NCBI GenBank assembly: GCA_963632935.1
Contig: CAVGWA010000007.1
Location: forward strand, 1 to 54,541
From: Coprosoma sp963632935
Lineage (GTDB): Bacteria; Bacillota_I; Bacilli_A; RF39; UBA660
Direction: 5' to 3'
Length of the DNA: 54,541 nt
In this document: positions 40,850 to 48,242 of the stretch, piece by piece
Layout of the letters: each line of letters begins with the position of its first letter
Position numbering within the stretch: position 1 is the stretch's first letter
Notes under the pieces: generated by a model
What the model was told of the DNA's origin: nothing
The model's database searches: none
Seen by the model: only the letters and a program-made list of their open reading frames with translations
Made by a program: the position numbers and the translations under genes

Positions 40850-41749
40850 ATGAAACATCAAAATTTAATTGAAGGACTTGATGAATTATTTATTGGTATA
40901 GATAGAATCGATTATCACAAATTAGAAAAAATTACATCCGATAATATTTTTATAGCCATTTTAGAAAATGATAAAAGATATGCTCATCTAATTGCTAGTA
41001 TAGATAATAAAATATATGACTTTTCAAACCACGTATTTTTAGATAATAATACAGTTATAAGATATGCCAAACCACTTTCTGATATTATGCCAGATAAAAT
41101 ATGGCGATTAATTCATATAAATAATTATGACATTATTTGCATTGATATTGATGATGATAAATATTCCCTAATAAAACAATTTGAAGATGCATATTATAAT
41201 TTTTTTGATGAAAACGCCAAAAGCAAAGTTTTAAAGCATAACTACAATACAAAAAACTCATTTGATTATCTGCCCCCAGATGCAGCTTATAAATTAACAA
41301 GCAAAGACATATTTATAGCCATTATAAATGATAATAAAACTTTATTAACGCAAGAACAAATAGATTTTACAATTTTGCTTTTACGTATGATTATAAAAGA
41401 AGAAGAATTAAAATTATTTCGCACAACTATGGATGAATGTATTGATTTATACTTAAATTGTTTAAAAGAAATTATTGATGAAACAGGTTCAAAAAATATT
41501 AATTTTGTAATTAATATTAATGATGAAATATACAATCTTACAACACATAAATATATTAATTTATCATCAATTAACTATATGATTCCAATAGATAGTGTAT
41601 TAAAAGAAAATCAGTGGCAACTTCTTTATGATTTAAATAGTGATTTATATATGATTTATTTAAACGAAGATGCAATAGATTCTTTAATTGAATTTGAAAG
41701 TAATTATAAAAATAAACAAAAAACATTAAATTTAAAAGATATTAGGTGA
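40850..41749 (+). CDS. Unknown protein with an internal duplication
   Basis: Not recognised. It has 299 residues, acidic and soluble, with no signal peptide. Two halves resemble each other: IDNKIYDFSNHVFL, then DKIWRLIHINNYDIICIDID and LIKQFEDAYYN in the first; INDEIYNLTTHKYI, then ENQWQLLYDLNSDLYMIYLN and LIEFESNYKN in the second. This suggests two copies of a ~130-residue beta-rich domain. The ATG 40850 has AAAGGAATGA upstream; the longer reading from 40820 overlaps the promoter. The gene ends 4 bp before the TcdA-like gene, so it is probably cotranscribed with it. No function is proposed. Confidence 0.65.
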   Translation: MKHQNLIEGLDELFIGIDRIDYHKLEKITSDNIFIAILENDKRYAHLIASIDNKIYDFSNHVFLDNNTVIRYAKPLSDIMPDKIWRLIHINNYDIICIDIDDDKYSLIKQFEDAYYNFFDENAKSKVLKHNYNTKNSFDYLPPDAAYKLTSKDIFIAIINDNKTLLTQEQIDFTILLLRMIIKEEELKLFRTTMDECIDLYLNCLKEIIDETGSKNINFVININDEIYNLTTHKYINLSSINYMIPIDSVLKENQWQLLYDLNSDLYMIYLNEDAIDSLIEFESNYKNKQKTLNLKDIR

Positions 41750-41753
41750 TTCC

Positions 41754-42431
41754 ATGTTCCAAAGATTAGAAATATTAATAGGTAATAAAATAAATTTATT
41801 AAATCAAAAAACAGTTATGCTAATCGGCTTAGGTGGCGTTGGTGGAAGTGCATTTTTATCATTAGTAAGAAGTGGAATAGGAAAAATAATAGTTATTGAC
41901 AATGATATATTCGATATAACAAATTTAAACAGACAAGCCCTTTCATATAATAAAGCATTAGGAAAAGATAAAGTTTTAATTGCCAAACAAATCGCACATG
42001 AAATAAATCCTAACTGTGAAATAATTACAAAAAAAAAATTTATAGATAAAACAAATATAGAAAATATTTTAAATGAAAAAATTGACTTTGTAATTGATGC
42101 TATTGATACAGTAGAAACAAAAAAATTAATAATAAAAAACTGTTTAAATAAAAACATTAAATTTATATCAGTAATGGGAACAGGAAACAAAATGCATCCT
42201 GAAATGCTTGAAATAACAGATATTAGGAAAACATCATATGACCCTATTGCTAAAATAATAAGAAAAATGGTAAAAGATGAAAAAATAAATAAAAAAATAC
42301 CAGTTGTCTTTTCAAAAGAAAAGCCACTAGTTAAAGGTAAAGTAGGGTCAACTGCTTTTGTCCCACCATCTGCCGGACTAATGGCAGTAAGCTATGTTGT
42401 TCAAAATCTATTGGAGGAAGAAAATGAATGA
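41754..42431 (+). CDS. tcdA: ThiF/E1-like enzyme, TcdA-type (tRNA ct6A dehydratase)
   Basis: TcdA (CsdL) uses ATP to cyclise t6A37 in ANN-decoding tRNAs to ct6A. This 225-residue E1-like protein has the nucleotide-binding GLGGVGGSAFLSLVRSGIG, the conserved DNDIFDITNLNRQ, and FVIDAIDTVETK. The adenylate-forming core is complete and the length matches TcdA rather than MoeB or ThiF partners. It has no ThiS/MoaD-like carrier beside it, which also favours TcdA. The RBS AGGTGATT overlaps the end of the upstream gene. The following gene overlaps by 8 bp, so the three genes form one operon. Confidence 0.85.
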   Translation: MFQRLEILIGNKINLLNQKTVMLIGLGGVGGSAFLSLVRSGIGKIIVIDNDIFDITNLNRQALSYNKALGKDKVLIAKQIAHEINPNCEIITKKKFIDKTNIENILNEKIDFVIDAIDTVETKKLIIKNCLNKNIKFISVMGTGNKMHPEMLEITDIRKTSYDPIAKIIRKMVKDEKINKKIPVVFSKEKPLVKGKVGSTAFVPPSAGLMAVSYVVQNLLEEENE

Positions 42432-42954
42432 AAAACTATTACAAATTGTAAAAAAATCTAAAGGCGTATTTTTAAATATTGGCCTAACTGATGAAAAACT
42501 ATTAGATGCCATAGAAGAAAATGATAATATTCATACCTGCTATCTTTTAAGTAATGCTAGTTTAACAGGTAAAAAATTTAATGCAATAGGTTTTCATCAC
42601 AATAGAAAAATAAACATAAAAAAATTAAAAAAATATTTCAAAAAAAAATCAATAGATACAGTAATATGTAATTATCAAACTATAAAACAGTTCAAAAGAA
42701 GTTTCATTCCTAATAGCGTTTATATAAATAAAAAAACGCTTTATATATACGGAAACACAAATGAGTTAAACGAAATATCAAATAAATATAAAAGATACAC
42801 AAATAATATAAAATTAATTGAATTAGACAATGAGGCTATTTTAAAAATAGATAATACAAATACAAAAAATAACTTTTTTAAAGATATTTTTTATAAAACA
42901 AAAGATTTTATGTCAGATAGTTTAGATTTTATAACCGAATTGCTTATTAATTAA
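42424..42954 (+). CDS. Unknown 176-residue protein
   Basis: Not recognised. The chosen start ATG 42424 overlaps the tcdA stop by 8 bases and follows GGAGGAAG. The longer reading from 42394 lies within tcdA and is rejected. The N-terminal ~120 residues look like a small alpha/beta domain: VFLNIGLTDEKLLDAIEEND, CYLLSNASLTGKKF, IDTVICNYQTIKQF, VYINKKTLYIYG. This pattern might be a Rossmann-like or methyltransferase-like fold without clear motifs. The C-terminal tail is helical (FKDIFYKTKDFMSDSLDF). It is translationally coupled to tcdA, and the operon ends at the glyS promoter. Confidence 0.6.
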   Translation: MNEKLLQIVKKSKGVFLNIGLTDEKLLDAIEENDNIHTCYLLSNASLTGKKFNAIGFHHNRKINIKKLKKYFKKKSIDTVICNYQTIKQFKRSFIPNSVYINKKTLYIYGNTNELNEISNKYKRYTNNIKLIELDNEAILKIDNTNTKNNFFKDIFYKTKDFMSDSLDFITELLIN

Positions 42955-42957
42955 GGG

Positions 42958-42986
42958 TTGACAATAGGCTAATTAATTAATATAAT
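42958..42986 (+). promoter_or_regulatory. Promoter of the glyS leader
   Basis: Perfect consensus: TTGACA (42958-42963), a 17-bp spacer and TATAAT (42981-42986). Confidence 0.92.
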
Positions 42987-42991
42987 TTATT

Positions 42992-43111
42992 TGTATTTAA
43001 AAGCGATGACGGGCTTGGAAACCTAACAGCTATATTTTTAAAGATATTCTTCTAGAATAAGTAAGGTGGAACCACGTTCATAACGTCCTTATATATTACT
43101 AGAAGTTTTTT
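42992..43111 (+). promoter_or_regulatory. Compact T-box leader, tRNA-Gly specific, controlling glyS
   Basis: A T-box AAGGTGGAACCACG lies at 43063-43076. Its TGGA bulge matches U73 of both Gly tRNAs in this window. The antiterminator has AAGG/CCTT and ACGT/ACGT stems flanking a 7-nt bulge. A terminator can form from CTTCTAG (43049-43055) and CTAGAAG (43099-43105), followed by TTTTTT (43106-43111); this stem encloses the whole T-box. The 5' part is only ~70 nt. It has a stem AGC/GCT enclosing GATGACGGGCTTGGAAACC, where GGC (43014-43016) is the likely Gly specifier. The usual long stem I and stem II/III are missing. Confidence 0.75.
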
Positions 43112-43125
43112 AAACGGAGGCATAT

Positions 43126-44502
43126 ATGGAAAAAGTTACAATGGATAAATTAGTTAGTTTAACTAAACAATATGGTTTTATATTTCAAGGTAGTGAAATA
43201 TACGGTGGCCTTGCTAACAGTTGGGATTATGGACCTATAGGTGTTGAGCTTAAAAATAACATCAAAAAAGCTTGGTGGCAAAAATTTGTAAAAGAAAGAA
43301 TAAACATTTATGGTTTAGATAGTGCTATACTTATGAATCCTAACGTTTGGGTTGCATCTGGTCATGTTTCATCATTTGCAGACCCATTAATTGATTGCAA
43401 AAAATGTAAATCAAGACATCGAGCTGATAAATTAATTGAAGAATTTACTAAAGGTGAAGAAACAGGCGACGGCTGGGATAATGAAAAATTAGAAAATTTC
43501 ATTAAAGAAAATCACATTGCCTGTCCAAAATGTGGCAACCATGATTTTACAAAAATTAGAAAATTTAATTTACTCTTTGAAACTAGTATGGGTGTTACAG
43601 AAGATACTAAAAATAAAGTTTATCTAAGAGGAGAAACTGCTCAAGGAATATTCGTAAACTATAATAATGTTCAAAGAAGCATGAGAACAAAACTGCCATT
43701 CGGTATTGGACAAATAGGTAAAGCATTTAGAAATGAAATAACACCAGGTAATTTTATATTTAGACAAAGAGAATTTGAACAAATGGAACTGGAATTTTTC
43801 ATAAAACCAGAAGAAGAAAACAAATGGTTTGATTATTGGCGTAATTACTGCATGGATTTTCTTAAAAATATTGGAATAAAAGAAGAAAATTTAAGATTTA
43901 AAGATCATAGTAAAGAACAATTAGTCTTTTATAGTAATGCAACCACTGATATAGAATATAACTATCCACAAGGATTTGGTGAACTTTGGGGAATAGCAGA
44001 TAGGACAGATTATGATTTAAAAACTCATATTGAACATTCAAAAACAGAATTAACTTACCTAGATCCTGAAACAAATCAAAGATATATTCCATATGTTATT
44101 GAACCATCAGTTGGTGTTGATAGATTGTTTTTAGCAATTATCACCGATGCATATAGATGTGAAAATCTAGAAAATGGAAAAAGAGAAGTAATGAGTTTTC
44201 ATCCTGCCCTTGCTCCTTATAAAGCAGCCATTTTACCTTTAGTTAAAAAAAATCATCACGATAAAGCAATGAAAATATATAATAAGCTTTCTAAAAGCTT
44301 CATGATAGCATATGATGAATCAGGAAACATTGGCAAAAGATACAGAAGGCAAGATATCATTGGAACTCCATTTTCAATAACAGTAGATGATGATACATTA
44401 AATAATAATACCGTAACAGTAAGAGATAGAGATACAATGGAACAAATAACATTAAAAATAGAAGAATTAAAAGAATACATTAATAATAAAATAAAATTAT
44501 AA
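43126..44502 (+). CDS. glyS: Glycine--tRNA ligase (homodimeric type)
   Basis: A class II synthetase of the single-chain type, not the alpha/beta bacterial form. Its 458 residues start MEKVTMDKLVSLTKQYGFIF. GGLANSWDYGPIGVELKNN is motif 1. Zinc-type cysteines appear in DCKKCKSRHRAD and CPKCGNHDF. Motif 2 is GQIGKAFRNEITPGNFIFRQ, and VIEPSVGVDRLFLAII is motif 3. The C-terminal anticodon domain begins APYKAAILPL. RBS ACGGAGGC precedes the ATG. The gene is under the compact Gly T-box. A small unknown gene follows after 26 bp. Confidence 0.95.
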   Translation: MEKVTMDKLVSLTKQYGFIFQGSEIYGGLANSWDYGPIGVELKNNIKKAWWQKFVKERINIYGLDSAILMNPNVWVASGHVSSFADPLIDCKKCKSRHRADKLIEEFTKGEETGDGWDNEKLENFIKENHIACPKCGNHDFTKIRKFNLLFETSMGVTEDTKNKVYLRGETAQGIFVNYNNVQRSMRTKLPFGIGQIGKAFRNEITPGNFIFRQREFEQMELEFFIKPEEENKWFDYWRNYCMDFLKNIGIKEENLRFKDHSKEQLVFYSNATTDIEYNYPQGFGELWGIADRTDYDLKTHIEHSKTELTYLDPETNQRYIPYVIEPSVGVDRLFLAIITDAYRCENLENGKREVMSFHPALAPYKAAILPLVKKNHHDKAMKIYNKLSKSFMIAYDESGNIGKRYRRQDIIGTPFSITVDDDTLNNNTVTVRDRDTMEQITLKIEELKEYINNKIKL

Positions 44503-44528
44503 AACATAAAATATTAAGAGGTGTAATA

Positions 44529-44819
44529 ATGAAATATTATGATGAAAAACATGTTTTAATTCCAAAAGGTGAGCACATTATATTCTTGCCTGAAGGTACA
44601 AAAATTATAGGATATGAACAAATAAATATTGATGACAAAAAAATGAAAATGGTACAAAATAAATTAAATGATTACATTGATGAAAATACTTTATCATTCA
44701 TAAATACTTCTTCAGTAATTGTTAGACTTGAAAATATTGTTAAAAATATTCCAGGAATTATCTTTGAAGAATATGAAAAAGAAAACAAACAAAAAACATA
44801 TGTAAAAAAAATGATGTAG
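44529..44819 (+). CDS. Unknown 96-residue protein
   Basis: Not recognised. It is a small soluble protein, EKHVLIPKGEHIIFLPEGTK near the start and KENKQKTYVKKMM at the end, with beta-rich N-terminal and helical C-terminal parts. AGAGGTG lies 8 bp before the ATG. The gap from glyS is 26 bp, so it may be read from the glyS transcript; no separate promoter is evident. A weak terminator follows. No function is proposed. Confidence 0.6.
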   Translation: MKYYDEKHVLIPKGEHIIFLPEGTKIIGYEQINIDDKKMKMVQNKLNDYIDENTLSFINTSSVIVRLENIVKNIPGIIFEEYEKENKQKTYVKKMM

Positions 44820-44844
44820 CTTAATTGTTATATCATTTTATTTG
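44808..44844 (+). terminator. Weak terminator after the glyS unit
   Basis: AAAATGAT (44808-44815) pairs with ATCATTTT (44832-44839), followed by ATTTG. The loop is long (16 nt). Confidence 0.4.
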
Positions 44845-44860
44845 ACTAAGGAGGAATAAA

Positions 44861-45550
44861 ATGTTATATAGTGATTTTTGCTTGAGAATTGGTTTTGCCT
44901 TACTCTCAAGTTTCTTAATTGGTTTAGAAAGACAGTGGCGTAGAAGAGCAATTGGTCTTAGAACAAATGTCCTTGTTTGTATTGGCTCTTTCTTTTTTGC
45001 ATCATTAGATGTTATTAAAGGCAGTGGTGATTTAAGAATAGCCGCACAAGTCGTTAGTGGTATTGGTTTTTTAGGTGCAGGAGTTATCCTTAAAGATGGA
45101 ACTAATATTAAAGGGTTAAACACAGCAGCCACCTTGTGGTGTAATGCTGCAATTGGTGTTCTTTGTGCATATGGATTATTATTAGAAGCCGGTAGTGGAA
45201 CAATATTAATTTTAATGTCTAATATTGTTTTAAGATTTATCTCAAGAAAATTAATGGCAATGAATACAAATAATCAAAATGAAAAATATATAATTAAAAT
45301 AATTGCTGATTATGAAAAAGAACTAGTTATAAGAACCATGCTTACACAAAATATAAATGATGGCGAAGTGACATTAAATAGTTTAGATACAAGAAAAAAA
45401 GACGACAAAATTGAAATTACAGCTAGTGTTAATTTAACCCAAGCAACCAATTCTATTGACCATTTAATTACAAGATTTACAATGGAACCTGATGTTTATT
45501 ATGTTAATTATACTAAATGTAATAATCTATTAGACGATGATGAAAGTTAA
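44861..45550 (+). CDS. MgtC/SapB family membrane protein
   Basis: MgtC-family proteins are inner-membrane proteins linked to growth at low Mg2+ and, in pathogens, to virulence and ATP synthase control. The 229-residue chain opens FCLRIGFALLSSFLIGLERQ and WRRRAIGLRTNVLVCIGSFF, the family signature, followed by VVSGIGFLGAGVILKDG and LNTAATLWCNAAIGVL. Four membrane helices span about 8-135. The last ~90 residues form a soluble ACT-like domain (YIIKIIADYEKELVIRTMLT). The RBS AAGGAGG is strong. No Mg-responsive riboswitch or PhoP box is visible in the 40-bp gap upstream. Confidence 0.88.
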   Translation: MLYSDFCLRIGFALLSSFLIGLERQWRRRAIGLRTNVLVCIGSFFFASLDVIKGSGDLRIAAQVVSGIGFLGAGVILKDGTNIKGLNTAATLWCNAAIGVLCAYGLLLEAGSGTILILMSNIVLRFISRKLMAMNTNNQNEKYIIKIIADYEKELVIRTMLTQNINDGEVTLNSLDTRKKDDKIEITASVNLTQATNSIDHLITRFTMEPDVYYVNYTKCNNLLDDDES

Positions 45551-45601
45551 AATCAATTGAAAAACTACACAGAAAATGTGTAAACTTTTATTAAAAATAA
45601 A

Positions 45602-45632
45602 CAAAAAAACTGATAAATATTAAATATCAGTT
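45602..45632 (-). terminator. Terminator of the amidase gene
   Basis: AACTGATA (45608-45615) pairs with TATCAGTT (45625-45632). On the minus strand the stem runs into seven T. It overlaps the amidase stop codon. Confidence 0.8.
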
Positions 45633-46865
45633 GTCTAAATATTCTTTAATAGCTAAGGCAATTCCTTTCGCATATCCATTAATGTTTGATAATATGTTAT
45701 TTAAATTTTGAACATTATCAATATATCCTAATTCTAAAAGGTATCCTTCAGCTGTACAGTTTGAATTATAATATGGATTTTTTCCATATTTTTCATTACT
45801 ACCATCAACGTAAGCACCAGTTGCAATGCCTCCAATTTCTCTTGTCGTATAATAATATGGAATATTATTGATTAATCTTTGATAAATACCATTTGAAACT
45901 TTATATTCTTTTTTATTGGACGTGTTAGTATTTCCGTAAGTTTTAATGTTTTTAACAAGTGTTTTAGCAAAATCCAATTTAGTGTTATTCGCAATATAAA
46001 TTTCTAATCCTTTAGAGGTTGATAATCCGCCTGGTACGTTAGTTGAATTGTTGTGAATGGCAAAATTAAATTTAGATTTAACTTTATTAGCCGTTGTTGC
46101 AGATCCCATATCACCATAAGTTCCTAAACTTTCAGTTTTACTATTTCTAGTTAAAATTACTTTATAACCTAATTTTTCTAATTCTTTTTTAACTTCTTTT
46201 GATATATCAAAATTGATATCACTTTCTTTATAAAGTGTGCTGTTTTTACATATTTCATTAACAACAGCATCACCATTTTTGCATACCATCATTCCAGAAT
46301 CTTTGCCATCGTGACCAGGGTCTATTGTAATGTCGTATAAATTTTCTGGTAATTTAGTTTGTTTAATATTAAATTTTAATAAATCGTCTTCCCATTTGAT
46401 ATCAATTTTATTATTAGAATTATTTTTTGTTATTGTATAATAAGTTAAATTTTTATATTTTGTTTTATTTTTTAATGATATATATTTAAACTTATCATTA
46501 TTTTTAACTTTTAATAGCAAATAATAATTTCCCTTTTTTAGTTTTTCTAAATTAATTCCATCATTTATATATTTACTTGTATAAAATGTATAATTATTAT
46601 TGCTTTTTGAAATGTTAAAACTTAACTTTATTTCATCTTTTCCATTAGAAAGAACAAATGATGGATTAGATAAATTATCATCTAATTTAAAATTACCTTT
46701 AAAATTCAAATGAATGCCATAAATATCATAATATGTAATATTTACTTTATTTTTAACATCAATTTTATTTTTAAAATCATTTTTATAATAAAAGCCAATA
46801 ACAATTAATATAATTATTATAAGTATTAAATATTTTCTATTTTTTTTCCTTTTTTTACGTTTCAT
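45627..46865 (-). CDS. N-acetylmuramoyl-L-alanine amidase (Amidase_3)
   Basis: A zinc amidase that cuts the bond between MurNAc and the stem peptide. Its 412 residues begin with a very basic stretch (MKRKKRKKNRKY) and one membrane helix (about 12-27), giving a signal anchor. Residues about 35-175 are an unrecognised beta-rich region. The Amidase_3 domain starts at about 180: ITIDPGHDGKDSGMM (first zinc His), FDISKEVKKELEKLGYKVIL, FAIHNNSTN (second zinc His) and EGYLLELGYIDN with the catalytic Glu. ICKNSTLYKESDINFD carries the Glu zinc ligand. It is monocistronic and divergent from sepF. The role may be cell separation or turnover. Confidence 0.9.
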   Translation of the reverse strand: MKRKKRKKNRKYLILIIIILIVIGFYYKNDFKNKIDVKNKVNITYYDIYGIHLNFKGNFKLDDNLSNPSFVLSNGKDEIKLSFNISKSNNNYTFYTSKYINDGINLEKLKKGNYYLLLKVKNNDKFKYISLKNKTKYKNLTYYTITKNNSNNKIDIKWEDDLLKFNIKQTKLPENLYDITIDPGHDGKDSGMMVCKNGDAVVNEICKNSTLYKESDINFDISKEVKKELEKLGYKVILTRNSKTESLGTYGDMGSATTANKVKSKFNFAIHNNSTNVPGGLSTSKGLEIYIANNTKLDFAKTLVKNIKTYGNTNTSNKKEYKVSNGIYQRLINNIPYYYTTREIGGIATGAYVDGSNEKYGKNPYYNSNCTAEGYLLELGYIDNVQNLNNILSNINGYAKGIALAIKEYLDN

Positions 46866-47005
46866 AAATCATTACTTCCTAATTTGATTATAACATTTTA
46901 AAATATATTTAGTATAAATTATTGCAGTTATTTACAATTTCATGTAAAGAAAATAGTATTTTATATCCTACTTTACACAAAATAAGAAAAGAAAATAAAA
47001 AAAAG

Positions 47006-47034
47006 TTTCCTTTTTTCTTTAATTATGATAAAAT
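47006..47034 (+). promoter_or_regulatory. Promoter of sepF
   Basis: TTTCCT (47006-47011), a 17-bp spacer and TAAAAT (47029-47034) preceded by TGA as an extended -10. Confidence 0.5.
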
Positions 47035-47077
47035 TAATTGTAGCAAAGGTATATTTTTAACTTTAAGGAGGATAAAT

Positions 47078-47482
47078 ATGGGTTTAATTAAGAAAATCAT
47101 AGGTGAGGAAGAAGATGTTTTTTCCGCACCTGTTGGTGATAAATATTATGATTTAAAAACGGAAGAAGCTTTAACTGAAGAAGGTGGAGCAAAAATGATA
47201 TTGCTTGAACCTAGAGCTTATTCAGAGTCACAACAAATTGCAGATCATTTAAAAAAAAGAAATACTGTTGTTGTTAATTTAAAAAGAGTAACACCTGAAC
47301 AAGCAAAAAGAATTGTTGATTTCTTAAGTGGTACAATTTATGCGATTAGTGGTGATTTACAAAAAATTGGTGGGGGTATTTTCCTTTGTACGCCAAATAA
47401 TGTAAGTGTTCAAGGAAAAATAACAAATGAAACCGATGGTAAAGGCATACATGATAATGATAATATAGATATTGAGTGGTAG
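47078..47482 (+). CDS. sepF: Cell division protein SepF
   Basis: SepF binds the FtsZ C-terminus, forms rings on the membrane and helps align the Z ring. The 134-residue protein has an N-terminal amphipathic helix (MGLIKKIIGEEED) as membrane anchor, then a linker. The SepF core lies at about 45-130: MILLEPRAYSESQQIADHLK, TVVVNLKRVTPEQAKRIVDF, and GTIYAISGDLQKIGGGIF. The start ATG 47078 has AAGGAGG 6 bp upstream; the longer reading from 46922 crosses the promoter and is rejected. divIVA follows after 23 bp. The usual ylmG and ylmH genes between them are missing. Confidence 0.93.
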   Translation: MGLIKKIIGEEEDVFSAPVGDKYYDLKTEEALTEEGGAKMILLEPRAYSESQQIADHLKKRNTVVVNLKRVTPEQAKRIVDFLSGTIYAISGDLQKIGGGIFLCTPNNVSVQGKITNETDGKGIHDNDNIDIEW

Positions 47483-47505
47483 TGTTCTAAAGGCGAGGGA
47501 AGAAT

Positions 47506-47985
47506 ATGGAAAAATTTACAAGGACGATTAGAGGTTACGATCCTGATGAAGTTAATGAATTTTTAGATCAAGTTATAAAAAAAGTTGAAAAAATGGTAGC
47601 TGATATTGATGCTAAAAATAAATTAATCATTGAAAAAAATGAAAAAATAAAATTTTTACAATCAAAGTATGACGAAACAAATGCTTTGAAAGAAAAACTC
47701 GCTCAATATGAAAGAATGGAAAGTACACTTAATCATGCTATTATTATGGCTCAAAAAACTTCAGACCAATTAAAAGTATCTGCTCATAAAGAGTGTGATA
47801 TCATATTAGATGATGCTAAAAAGAATGCTAGCAGAATAGTTAATGATGCCTTAATGAAAGCTGAAAAAATAGAAAATGATGCTGATGTAATGAAACGAAA
47901 TATTAATGTGTTAAAAAGAAGATTAAAAAATATTATTGAATCACAATTAGAAATAATTGATGATATTGATAAATTAGATATGTAA
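47506..47985 (+). CDS. divIVA: DivIVA-family septum/polar scaffold protein
   Basis: DivIVA senses negative membrane curvature at septa and poles and recruits division or wall proteins. The N-terminal lipid-binding motif is in FTRTIRGYDPDEVNEFLDQV, with the characteristic RGYDxxEV. The rest of the 159 residues is coiled coil, with KLAQYERMESTLNHAIIMAQ in the middle. It is a little shorter than most DivIVA proteins. RBS AGGCGAGGGAAG precedes the ATG. The neighbourhood sepF-divIVA-(T-box)-ileS is conserved in Firmicutes, but here three wall-related genes separate the T-box from ileS. No terminator is seen before the T-box. Confidence 0.92.
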   Translation: MEKFTRTIRGYDPDEVNEFLDQVIKKVEKMVADIDAKNKLIIEKNEKIKFLQSKYDETNALKEKLAQYERMESTLNHAIIMAQKTSDQLKVSAHKECDIILDDAKKNASRIVNDALMKAEKIENDADVMKRNINVLKRRLKNIIESQLEIIDDIDKLDM

Positions 47986-48194
47986 AACAAATGATGGAAC
48001 TGTTATATTAAAATAAGTTTAAAGAGAGCTAATGGGTGATGTGAATTAGTAACTATTTAATATATGTATCATTCCTGATGTTTCTTTTTGAAGTGATTTA
48101 GAAAAGAACGGTAACGCGTTATAGTTTTGAGTGTATTTTATAAAATAAGGTGGTACCGCGGGCATGCTCGTCCTTAATCTAGGACGGGTTTTTT
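47986..48194 (+). promoter_or_regulatory. T-box riboswitch, tRNA-Ile specific
   Basis: The leader senses uncharged tRNA-Ile. Stem I has the AGAGAGCTAAT...ATTAGT region; a specifier ATC lies in GTATCATTCC, flanked by the TATATTAAA/TTTAATATA stem on one side and GGAA/TTCC on the other. AACGGTAACGCGTTATAG resembles the conserved linker of the Phe T-box here. The T-box AAGGTGGTACCGCG is at 48147-48160, with a TGGT bulge for A73. The terminator is CTCGTCCT (48167-48174) with AGGACGGG (48181-48188) and six T. It has no clear promoter of its own and may be read from the divIVA transcript. Confidence 0.92.
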
Positions 48195-48195
48195 A

Positions 48196-48224
48196 TTGTC
48201 TGCACACCCTTAGTGTGCTATAAT
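48196..48224 (+). promoter_or_regulatory. Promoter downstream of the Ile T-box, with inverted repeat in the spacer
   Basis: TTGTCT (48196-48201), a 17-bp spacer and TATAAT (48219-48224). The spacer is exactly GCACAC-CCTTA-GTGTGC, a perfect 6-bp inverted repeat spanning 48202-48218. This gives the hydrolase-murF-ddl-ileS genes a T-box-independent start and offers a site for a repressor. Confidence 0.75.
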
Positions 48225-48242
48225 TAATGAAAGGTGATGGAA

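Noticed and set aside
46922..47077. N-terminal extension of sepF
   Set aside because: It crosses the predicted promoter; ATG 47078 has AAGGAGG and gives the normal SepF N-terminal helix.
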